Source: Isoetes taiwanensis
Lineage: Eukaryota > Streptophyta > Lycopodiopsida > Isoetales > Isoetaceae
Assembly (NCBI GenBank): GCA_021234155.1
Contig: JAJEKV010000098.1
Span: 2,568,592-2,632,591, forward strand
Length of the DNA: 64,000 bases
Reading direction: 5' to 3'
The position numbers and the translations under genes are program-made. The number at the start of each line of letters is the position of its first letter. Within the stretch, counting starts at the first letter, position 1. Of this stretch, positions 24,976 to 35,164 are shown one piece after another. The notes beneath the pieces are model-generated. The model had not been told where the DNA came from and ran no database searches. It saw only the letters and a program-made list of their open reading frames with translations.

Positions 24976-27664
24976 AACTGGCGCCGCCGATGCAGGGTTC
25001 GCTCAAGAATTTCTTGATCCTTCTTTGTTATCCCGTTGTCTTGTTTGCTCTCATGGTTCTTGATCTTTGAAAACTTTGTGTACACTACTCTAAACTCTTT
25101 TCCTTTGCCCAACCGGCTGAATTGTCCGAGGCCTTGTTGTTCATTTGCCCAACCAGCCGAATTGTCCGAGGCCCTTTGTCTTTCAAATCAAACCAACCAT
25201 GATGATAAGCCGGTGATCCAATCAATCTTGTTCAAAAGCCGTTTTCAAAACTCGTTCTTCAATTGCAGCAAGCGCGATTGATCCGTTTCCGCATTTTGAG
25301 TGGTGACAAGACTTCATTCTTAAAAATTTTCGAAAAATCGTTTTCTCCAAGCTTCTTTCGTCCCATTTACAGGAGGGACGTTTTCTTTGAAAAACCGCCA
25401 AAAATATCATGCTTTTTTTTTTGCCTCTCGAAAGCTTTTTAGATCCCCCGACCGGACGTTTTTTGTTGTTTTGTTTAAAAATTTCCAAAATATCCTCTGT
25501 TTTCTTTGTCTTCGTCATCATCCGCAAGAAACTATGGGTTATCATACAATCACCTGTTTGAAGCGTGCCAAAAACGAAGGCTCTTGTTACTCTTGTTACA
25601 AATTTTTCAACACTCTTCAACAATCATCTTCAAGAAAGCTTCGATTCAAAGATTCAAAGATTCAAAGATCCGCAACAACAAATTATCAACACATCGCACA
25701 ACAATCATACTCGGATCCATGAAGTTCTTGTTCTAAAATTTTCAAGAGGGGGCGAAGCAGGCTAGCCCCATTCCTCTGTTCAAGCCTATAGAGGCCGCAG
25801 CAACAACTCCAATCGACCGGTCAAGCACATCCACGAAGACTGCGGTGAATCTATCTCGCAAAAGCTTTACAACAATCAAATCAACACAACATTTCAGATA
25901 AGTTTTTTAGGAGGGCCAAAGACCTTAGGCTAGCCCCTTTCCTCTGTTCAAGCACACAACAAAAGAAAAAAGCAGCCAGGTTTATTTTTCAAGCAAGCAA
26001 AGATCTCTCGTGAGACATTTGACGCTTCGCTATTGGTTCGCAACATCTGCAAACAAATCTTCAAGTCGACTCATTCGCAACAACAAAACCACCGGCACAA
26101 AAAAGAAACAAGCACAAAGATTAACATGGGTATGCCTGGATTCGATGTCTCGATCTAGTATTTTCAAGAATCGATGTTGTTTTTCACCGTTGAAGCAAGA
26201 AGCACAAACATCCCACTAGCGAGGCGAGGACGCTTCAAATCCCAACCACCCGATTCGGCCTGCATAAAAGATCCGCCACCATTTGCAACGAATCCAAGAA
26301 ATATAGCAACTAACTGCGTGTTGCTCCAAAGAAATCGCCCCTTGTGCGTAATCATGCAAATATCTACCATCCAAACTCGCCTTCCAAGCAAAACCGCCCA
26401 ATAGCTCGGATCGGGCCGCCATTCTTGAACTCAAAGAACTCCACTATGTTTTTCAAGCAAATCCCGCTATTCGTGAACAGGATGCCAAGATTCAAACCAA
26501 AAAACAATCGAACTTTCAAATTTATTTCAAGACGCAGGGCCATTTTGACACTAATCCGCCGCCTCGGCCAAGAGATTCAAGCAAGACATCAACAAAATCG
26601 AAGTTACAAACTTCAGGGCAGACCCATTTTTGTCGTTTTGTTGCAAAGACAAAACCGACAACCAAACAGAGTAAAAAGATTTTAGGGCAATTTTTGTTCA
26701 CGGCTAAGATTTGCCGCCTACTCTATGGCCCGTGATACACTTACATTTTAGGGCATACACTTTCTCACCTGGAAGTTCATGCAACGCCCACCCGCAACAC
26801 TTTTCATCACGCCTTAACCACCCGCAACGGCTAGAACAACTTATTTGGTCAACACTTATTTTCCCTACTCAACCACGGGCCATCCCCGCAGACCGGACCA
26901 CTTTGCAATTTTTCCACTTCTTACCCACGGGCCACGCAGAGGTACTTGAAATCTTACCCACGCCCGCCACGCTTTTTTGAAAATCATTTGCCCATAGCCA
27001 CTTTCACGCACGTGGCGACGCTTTTATGCACGCGCCCACGCTAGTCATTTTACCCACGTTAACACACGCACATGTTTGTCATTAACCAACCACGGGCCTG
27101 TTAAAACCCACGCCCAATTATTTTTGTTATGTGCATACTCTAACACTTTGACATTTGGCCCACCTAACTCCCCGCAACTTTTTCCAGCCCACCCACGAGC
27201 TACACTTTGGCAGCCTTTTTGGTCACGCCCCAACCAAGGGCCCCTCTTGCCAAGCATGGGCCCGCCCACGGTTCACACTTTGAAATACTTTTAGCAACAC
27301 TTAAGGGCCACGCTTTGAACCCTTGCAAGTTTTTTCACGCCCACCCACGGGCCATCCTTACACGCTTGTCCACGCCCGTGGTTGATATTTGGTGCTTACA
27401 TTTTTGAAGACCCTCTATCATTATTTTAAGTTGTATTTTTGCCACTATTGGTTACAATTGCCTTCCCCATGATATAAGGGATGGCCATCATTATTTATTG
27501 CCCCTATGTGATCTACACGGCATCAACATTCTTTTGATCTAATTCGTCACCAACACCTTGAAGAAGACTTTTTGGCAAATATTTTGTTACTTCCCCTCCG
27601 TTTTTGTAAACATGTCAAACCTAATATTATAAAGGTTTGCATATAGTGAGGTTTGGTGGGGGAG
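24976..27664 (+). mobile_element. Internal region of the LTR element, no gag-pol
   Basis: About 2.7 kb with no recognisable gag, protease, RT or integrase, and no long open frame. The first half is rich in CAAA/TTCAA phrases (tandem AGATTCAAAG at about 25645). From about 26780 to 27380 it is dominated by irregular repeats of CCCACGGGCCA / CACGCCC. A polypurine tract (GAGGTTTGGTGGGGGAG, 27648-27664) abuts the 3' LTR. The whole 24633-28008 unit fits a non-autonomous LARD/TRIM-like element that depends on proteins made elsewhere. Confidence 0.75.
24979..24996 (+). promoter_or_regulatory. Primer-binding site candidate
   Basis: TGGCGCCGCCGATGCAGG begins three bases after the 5' LTR. TGGCGCC is the usual start of sites used by Asp-tRNA-primed plant Ty3-type (Athila/Tat-like) elements. 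The later bases diverge from the canonical site, so the tRNA assignment is inference. Confidence 0.6.
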
Positions 27665-28008
27665 TGTTAGCCCCTTTGGGCTAAGTCATAGACGTTAGTG
27701 GCATAGGCCACATGTCATCATAGATGTTAGTGGCACATGGCCACATGTTGTCATCATATAGGGTTAGGGTTTGCTCACTATATAGAGAGAGCATTTCCCC
27801 TCATTGTTTAGGTTTCAGCTCACGTTTTGGAGGCGCCTCATTTGGCAATATGATCCACTTTGTTCATTTCTTGGCATTTGTGCCCTCGTTTGTGTTCTTG
27901 AGTTTCTCCCCTTTGTTTTGTCATTCTTGAGCATTTGTGGCAGCCTTGTTGCATCCGGTACCATGGTCTGCTGCGCAGCAAGGTGCATGCCAAGAACCCC
28001 ATATTTCA
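27665..28008 (+). repeat. 3' LTR of the non-autonomous element
   Basis: 344 bp, matching the 5' LTR from TGTTAGCCCC to CATATTTCA with scattered substitutions and small indels, which indicates a moderately old insertion. GGGAA follows at 28011-28015 after two extra bases (AC), matching the GGGAA before the 5' LTR, so it is a probable 5 bp target duplication. Confidence 0.88.
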
Positions 28009-28015
28009 ACGGGAA

Positions 28016-29350
28016 GAGGTTTCTCAAAGAAAAACGCACGGAAGTGGTTATCACGATGTCTTTCGAAGTTCGGTCGGCTCACAAGAACGAACCATTCGGC
28101 AAAAAAGCAATGAGGACATGGTTGATGTCATCGCACGCCTCTTTAGCCGCGAAAAAGAAGTCTGCATAAATCCGGTCTCCATCACGAAAACCACTTTGCA
28201 GGACCTACCTTCATCTTTGCTTGCTGAATTTGCTCCTCCTCCAATGCTTGATTCGGCGCCAAAATATCACGATCATGAACACCGGAAGACGCCCCCGGCG
28301 AGAATGGAGCAGGTCCCGATACAAAGTGTCCAAGAAAGCACGCGACCGGCCGCCGCACTCTCGACCCCACTCTTTGGCAAAACCCTTGACTCACCGTAGA
28401 ATTGCATCCACTATGCTACCATACCTCGGACGCCGATTGAAGGCAGCTTGTCCAAGCATTCTTGCAACCTTCTTGAAAGTCAAGATCCTTTAAGAACTTC
28501 ACGCTCAAGCGAAAACATCGCCCTTCCGTGGTCGCTGCAGGGGCTCGTCGAAAATGAGTTGCGATGGTGGTCTCAAACCGAAGTTATCTCTCGAGATGTA
28601 ATCGAAAGAGACCGGAAGTGCCGCGAATCAGATCAGATTCCAATAAGCTCTATCCAACCGAGAGCTTGCACGACCCCCACCAACTTGACCATTGCACCAA
28701 GTGAGGGCACCTTCACCATCAATCTCCCAGAGGTTACAAACATGGAGTAGACGGCCATTGTCGGGCGCTCAAAACCGAACACCACTGTAGAGGTCGCCCA
28801 ACCGATCGGACTCCACTTCCACCATATTGAGATCCCCAACAAGAAGCCATGAAATGTGGCAGCCCAAAGCCGAGTATCTTCCCGCAAAGAGGCCCACGGT
28901 GAAGCTCTCGATGCGGTCTATTGTGGGCATAAACATTAATTAGACCATATTTAACCCCTTTGCTCCCGCCATACAATTAGGGGCCCAACGACCAAAGCGA
29001 TCAGCCCGAGTAAAGATGATCGGGCAAGGAAGGAAGCCATGCTATCACGACCTCTTTGACCGCGTAATCACCACAAGCGATAAGGACATTAAACTCATGA
29101 CCAATCATGTCCGCAAGCTTTGATATCGCCTCTCCTTACGACACTTATGCTCTTGAAGACATACAAACCGAAAGCATCCAATCTAGATAAGTAAAAGAAA
29201 TACGACTCGCTTTGAGGGGGAGGAGGCTACCCTGAACATTCCATGAGACTAACCGCATTGATCTTGTGATGGGGCCAATTCGATGAGACCACGGTGTCTC
29301 AAGGGAACTTGAGGATGTTTCGGCACTGGCATGGCAAAGAAACCTCATCA
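28016..29350 (-). pseudogene. LINE ORF2 endonuclease segment
   Basis: The minus strand encodes an apurinic-like endonuclease of L1-type LINEs. It starts MRLVSWNVQGSLLPLKA (start codon near 29258), the usual ORF2 opening. Further on come LINVYAHN (about 28940) and, in a shifted frame, LVGDLNMVEVESDRLGDLYSG (about 28770-28840), which is the conserved GDxN active-site block. Frames shift several times and stops are present, so it is dead. It continues beyond the nested LTR element at 24300-24627. Confidence 0.75.
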
Positions 29351-31370
29351 ACCAAATCAGCCCAATCGAAGTGGATCAAAGCCACCACCATGGGATGCAA
29401 TGGGAGGGGCAAGTACACCAAGCGTAGAACCGAGGGCGGGACGCAGAGGAATTAGATCCCTTAGCGACTTTCGTGGTTGACGAAGAGCTCATGGATGTTT
29501 AGTCGGTGGGTGGATGCCACGCATCAATGTCCATATATACGCCCCGAGCCTCTTCAATTTGCTCTTGCGATTTGGATTCCGGCCGGTCTCAACATTTGGT
29601 GATCCGAGACCGAGGTGGAGGAGCCGGGAACTGGAAGAGCGGGGAGGCAATCACTGTGCATAGGGACTTGTGAGATATCCAATGGAGGTGGGGAGCCGAT
29701 CTAGGAGCATGGAGTCTTGGGAGGAGCGGATGGAGAATCTGTTGGTGAACCTCCGATATTGAGCAAAGAGAGGGGCTTCGGGAAACATGAGAGCTAGCTC
29801 GTGACCATTCAACAAGGACAGCTTAAATGGAAAGAACATGGGCCCGCTTTGGACGACAATTGTTTGAGGCAAATCACGATGAATCCTTGCCACGCAAACC
29901 TTGGTGATGCCGTTGGTTATGGAGTGTTGCAAATGGAGTCCAATCTCATTAGCAATGGCGTAAATGAACTTGGAATCAGAACTTTGGAGGAAAATCTTTG
30001 ATAGCAAACCAAAGGGGGCACGTAAAGGCATCCGGCTTTATTTGGAAAGGATCCGGGAACATACCGTTGATAGAGCAAGAAGTGTTTCCAGAGAGGATCA
30101 ACTCCTCGCTCTATGAGTTGAGTGCCGGTTCGGAGATTCAAACATCAAAAGAAAGCAACGCTGATCTTTTGCCACAAGCTTGATAGATTGATAAGCGAGG
30201 GAGCCCTAGCTTGTGAAGGTGCCTGCATGACCAAGATCCCACGCCCGGATCTAGGAAAGGGCCAAATTGAAGTGGCAGACCACGGAACACGAACCAACCG
30301 CCCACATGTCGCCGATGATCCTCATGGCTAATCTCAACCAATTGGAGCCCCAAACGCCAAAAGTTGCCCCCGCACTCCCGAACCTCATAAAAATTTCGCC
30401 TCGATGGGAGCTGGACATCCATAGAGTCTTGCTTGGCTTTGCAATTGCTTTGGAGATAGGACACAACTTCCTTCCCGTTATTATCCACCATGGTGGCAAT
30501 GGCCTCAGGAGACACGCCCAGAGGTGGCGAGGAGCCGCGGAGGCCCTTGCAAAGCCACTGCAGAACGGGACACCAGAACTTCGAGCAATCGTGTCGGATG
30601 ACCTCCAAGGTGTGGTCGATGCGATTTCGGGGAATGGAAGAGGATGTAAGCCCCGGGCTGCCGGGGGGAAGAGGGGAAACTCCTCCTCGCCCTAAGGAAC
30701 CTCCAACGTGTGTTGGACGTGACACCCGGGCCAGGAGGTTGCACCACCACCGAGCACTACACAGAGAAGTAGTCCGCACCCAGGGAACTTCCAACCTGTA
30801 TTGGAGGTGCCGCCTGTGTAATACTATTAGGTGCAAACTGGTCGAGAGGAGCACTCTATAGGCACATGAGGTCCGAATCGATATATATGAGGGACTTCCA
30901 TTTTGTGTCTGAGGAGCTAATAGCCAAAGAATCTCGGCAGATAATACCAGGGTCCCCGCCTGGACTTTAACCTCCAACGAATGTTGGAGGCTAATTGGCC
31001 GAGCGCACCACGGTCTGAGGGAACCTCCAACGTCGCGTTGGAGGTGTGACACTCTCGGAAGAGTTTTCCAATGGCACAACACGGCTTCCAATCTCACCAG
31101 GCGTGTGGGGGCGGCCTTTAACTATAGTTCTTTGCAACTACAGGTCCGGGATGGAAATTGGAGCAAGTGGCGGGGACGAGGGAAGAAGATGGAGCTCCCC
31201 TCCAATTGAGGTGGCCACACTCATGCCATTAGAAGACATATTGGGCAACACTAGAGGATTGAGATGCATCAAGAGACTAAACTCGGGTTTAAAGAGCACC
31301 CTCACGAGCCATCTTGTGTGCATACAATTTTTGTGTTATCAATCCATGTTCTGCAGTAACGGTCCTATGC
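29351..31370 (-). pseudogene. LINE ORF1 (DUF4283 / zf-CCHC_4-like) and 5' region
   Basis: Minus-strand frames at about 29651-30031 carry a block like the ORF1 of plant L1 elements: LHLQHSITNGITKVCVARI is the part that normally precedes the CCHC knuckle, and a run rich in aromatic and basic residues lies upstream (FGVWGSNWLRLAMRI, about 30330-30380). The usual start is not clear, and frames change around 30140 and 30500. Four small hairpins with the stem CTCCAAC/GTTGGAG lie at 30700-31045. I assign this by position (just upstream of the endonuclease on the same strand) and weak pattern similarity. Confidence 0.5.
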
Positions 31371-31411
31371 CATAAGAGGCCAACAACTGGATAGTATTTG
31401 CACACAATGCC

Positions 31412-32195
31412 ATTAGAGGTAATTTGAGATCTCATTTTGTCCCATTAAGGGATGCTTAAAAAGCCACATACTTTTTTAAACTGGCCCAATAAGAGAAGAG
31501 CTCCAGTGTATTTTATTCCAAGATATGTGGCAAAGAAAGAATTAATGCAGTTCTAACTAACTTTTGCAGTGTCATTTTTCTACTATAACTTTTGATCAAA
31601 AACTCCGATTCGAATACTATTTGTGGCAATGGATTCATCTCCTCAAGATCTTTCTAATGACAACCCATTGTTATATCTTTTGGGATGTAAATATATAAGA
31701 AAAGAGCAAAAAACCATATTTTTTAAGGTTAACACATATGGCTTGTATTGAAATACATCATAACCATATATCACTTGAAAGATCTTTTCATTCTGCATCT
31801 AATGCAACAAACGCCGCAGCATTTTCATGAGTAGATCAAAAGTTATAGGGAAAAAACAACGGCAATGAAGTTGTTAAAGCTGCATTAATTGCAGTTTGAT
31901 GTAGAGTACTCATTCTGGGCATTTGGTCTAGTGGTAACACACTAGTTCCTTAGCAATGTGGTCCCGAAGTTCGAGACCGGGGAATCCTTTTCTCTGTGAT
32001 TGTTAAGGGGTCAAATCCCAACAGACGCCATGTAAGGTGGTTGGGGGCAGGGCCCAACCAAGCAATGTAGTGTGGTGTGTGGTCACATGTCCAGTTGGAT
32101 GCTGCCTAGTGGCGTGACGTTAAAACTACTATCTATCTATCTATCTATTGGAGGATTCTTATGGGGACAAAAGGAGATCTCAAATTACCTCTAAT
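31412..32195. mobile_element. TIR element (38 bp arms) with a SINE inside
   Basis: 31412-31449 (ATTAGAGGTAATTTGAGATC...) and 32158-32195 (...GATCTCAAATTACCTCTAAT) are inverted copies with about three mismatches. The 0.7 kb between them has no gene and holds a tRNA-derived SINE in its right part. I find no clear target duplication. It is probably a non-autonomous DNA transposon, though a chance pair of inverted insertions cannot be excluded. Confidence 0.55.
31917..32149 (+). mobile_element. tRNA-derived SINE with a (CTAT)n tail
   Basis: The head contains a Pol III A box (TGGTCTAGTGG, 31924-31934) and B box (AGTTCGAGACC, about 31968-31978), spaced as in a tRNA gene, but the stems do not form an intact tRNA. 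The body runs about 150 bases and ends in ACTATCTATCTATCTATCTA. ATTCT directly before it (31912-31916) reappears a few bases after the tail (32155-32159), a possible target duplication. It would be mobilised by a LINE. Confidence 0.7.
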
Positions 32196-33796
32196 AGCCT
32201 AATTTAATTGTCTGTTATAAGTGATAAGTAGAAAAGGAAAACCGTGGCACATGCAGGGTTGAGGAAAACCCATGTGGGATTAGCCAATAGTGGAAACGGC
32301 TATGTGAAAAACAATTGGAGACGAAGGTCGAAAACTATTGGAAAAGGGCTGAAATTAGGATGTATCAAGTCAATTGGCTTGCCAAGAATTTGGGTTATTC
32401 TGTAACATAGGACGGTGACCCAACTGCTTCAAATCTAACTCGAATCCATGGAAAATAGGCCGAAATTGATCCAGGAGAGATCTAACTGCGAACCCATGGG
32501 TGGCAACGATATGATCTACACCAAGAATGCTACACAAGGAAGAGAAAAATGGTCGGAAACACTTGAAAATGATCTGAACAGGCCGATTGGACTGGTTACA
32601 GGTCGGTTTGGCCTTAGGATATTGGCCATGCCTAAAAAGCAAGTTGTTTTCAGAAAGATTCTCTGCAGGTCAGGAGCTTTTGGGTCCACATTATAAATTT
32701 TGAGGCTAATAAGTGTTGTTTGAATTGTTGCTTTGCTTAAGAATTACTTGGTTTGTTGTCTCGTTGAAGAATAAAGCTAGGTAGCTATTGAGGGATTTTA
32801 GGTTGTGCCTTAGCTTAAGAGGACTTAAGAGGCCAACAATTGTACAATATTTGCACATAATGCAGTAACCTGATAAATGGGAATATATGCATGCATATAT
32901 CCATGTAAACAATGGGTTTACAAAAAGGGAATTTTTGAAAGGGAGCTTTTTGAAAACGTGACTAATTTTGCAGAGGGTTTTGGAGCTTTGTGGTGCTGTG
33001 GAGGCAAGAGCTTGAAGAGACTACATCGATCTTCCTCTTTCAGAGGGGTTTCAGTCTATTTGAGATTCCATAGGTTGCAGATTGAGTTAAGCATATGGTA
33101 GATGATGAAATGAAAGCAGTAGGATTGAATTAAAAATTTGGCTTTTGTCTCAGGAATAATATAACCAATCTAATGTTAATTCTATGGGCATGAGCCTGAT
33201 TTAATTGTCCGCTGTCAGTGTTAAGTAGAAAGGGAAAACTGATGGCATATGCAGGGTTGAGGAAAACCCATGTGGGATCAGCCAGAACTCTATTCTGTAT
33301 CATAGCTTGAAGATCAAAATACTATAGTTTTATGTGATGGCTTGTTAAAAAATCCAATATATATTGTACTAATATATGGCTCTATTATTTGATTTTTATA
33401 GTCTCTATTATTTGATTTTTGTAAGGTTGTAAATTGTAGGGATCACGTTTTTTCTTGATAATACACATTGGTCAAGGAAAAGAGGGCAAGCGGGAGCGAA
33501 AAAACAAGTGGACATTTTTATATTATTAATATTATTATAAATTACTTTGATATATTCTATTAAATAGTATTACTAGATCAAATGTTTCGTCGACATGAAT
33601 GCTCTTTAATCAGTTCATGGGGATAGGAGAAACGGGAGTAGCACTATTAGAAGTCGCAAAGGATTAAGTGGAAAATTTTGACATAACATCCTGCAAATAT
33701 GTTGTCTATAATCCATATTTGCTTTCTTCATTAGTTAGATATCAATGTCCTTTAAACTTGGCATAATGATTTTTCGGATTCTATCGCCGTGTATAT
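32196..33796. other. Gene-free; one 90 bp direct duplication
   Basis: About 32200-32290 and 33190-33285 are direct copies (both contain GCAGGGTTGAGGAAAACCCA and TGATAAGTAGAAA or GTTAAGTAGAAA). The phrase GGCCAACAA...TATTTGCACA near 31380 also recurs at 32830. No coding similarity is visible. Confidence 0.5.
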
Positions 33797-34343
33797 TATA
33801 GAATAGAATAGAATAGATTTTTTATCGTCCATGGAGACCAATTGGCCTATGGGACCCAAATAAAAAGAGAGCAGCAAGCGTATTACTGTCAGGATTAAAA
33901 AACCCCCGCCCCGAAGGGTTTTCGAGGGAAAAACCTTAGCAGTAATAAGTATACTGGTAGACTGTACAATTGTATAGGACAATTCGACATCTTCCCGTGA
34001 GGACATAACCGAGTCCCGCGATCCATAACCTCCTGGAGATATGACCCCAACAAGCCCACGGATGCCATATTCAATAACTCATGCAGCGGCTGATCAGGCA
34101 CAACTAACCGAACATGCCACGCTCAGATATGGGCAAATGCTGGGTAGATCTGTAGGGCATGGCATTCATCTTCAATGGCGCCCTGGTGGCAACACTGACA
34201 AGGCCTATCCTCCCTGCTTCCCGAGTCCAATGCCCTATCTCAATACAGTGAGACAATGTGCACCGTTATGAATGGAAGCTATAATCTGTGCTTCTTCATG
34301 GGCAAATGGGTGTACAAGTACTGGTGTGGGCCTCTCGTGAGCC
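33797..34343 (-). mobile_element. LINE family 2, 3' end with (ATTCT)n tail
   Basis: The minus strand carries the C-terminal tail of a LINE protein (PLHELLNMASVGLLGSYLQE) and its 3' UTR, including the hairpin region CCCTTCGGGGCGGGGG, and ends in repeated ATTCT units at 33800-33815. It is the inverted counterpart of 55722-56286. The frame is broken. Confidence 0.8.
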
Positions 34344-34345
34344 AT

Positions 34346-34430
34346 TAGGGCGGATTTGGGGTCTCAAAATGGCCCATATCTTGGATGCCAATTCCACGCC
34401 ATGTTTTCGCGACCAATGATGTTTTGCATT
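34346..34430 (+). mobile_element. Inverted 5' piece of the same LINE family
   Basis: Directly beside the minus-strand 3' end, this + strand segment starts ATTAGGGCGGATTTGGGGTC, which matches the minus strand of 41280-41250 (GRIWGLKTDLL block of the family-2 LINE), and continues with a diverged CCATTCCACGTCATATTTC-like stretch. The two abutting pieces face opposite ways, the pattern left by twin priming during LINE insertion. The right boundary is uncertain. Confidence 0.55.
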
Positions 34431-35164
34431 TTTTTTCCAAAGTCAAGATTAGTTGGCAAGTAGAAAGAGGAGGGGCTTACTTGGCATCCACATGGCAAAA
34501 TTTCATAGGACATGTTTGTGCATTCATTGCAACCACATTAATGGCCCGCATTTTTCGAAAATCGTATCGCGGACCAAAATAATGGCTACTTTTCCCGCCT
34601 ACTGTGCACATGCCCACATGCACCAACCACCTTATCAAATTTTGGCACCAAGATTTCCATTGTTCACATTAGCGCCGCTACGTGCATCCTCTCCGCCTTC
34701 GCTCTTCATTTGGAATCCAAGTCTCCAATAGTGTCGTGTTTTTTATGGGCGAAGCATAGAGTTAAGCAACAACGGCGAGGCGATGTGCGGACAAGCAAAC
34801 GTACGTTACATGCCATGTTTACAATTCAACGACCGATCGATCTGACGGTGGAAGGATATCTATCCATAGGCTCGTGGGTGAGAATGCTATCCTTAACGAA
34901 GGGTGACTATGGAGTTACATCGCCGGAGCGACATTCATACGCAATGAATAGGTAGAACTATAGGGTTCAAAATAAATGCTATGGATAGTATATTGCAAAA
35001 AAAAAAGGGAAGGGAAGGGGGGAAGGGATTTGAAGAGGAGGATATTTGCAAATTTGCACCCTCAATAATACATGGATCACACCATGCGAAAATGCATATG
35101 CACTTTGTAAATGTGTAGTGAGATTTCGGCCATGTGATCCTTGCTTTTTTTTTCTTCCCTCTTC
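34431..35164. other. No gene seen
   Basis: Weak open frames on + (34453-34731, 34710-34955) have no recognisable similarity. A G/A-rich tract lies at 34996-35035. The motif GGATCACACCATGCGAA at 35074 also appears in the hairpin repeats at 38.1-38.8 kb. Confidence 0.35.

Noticed and set aside
31917-31985. A tRNA gene
   Set aside because: A and B boxes are present, but the acceptor and anticodon stems do not pair and a SINE body with CTAT tail follows.
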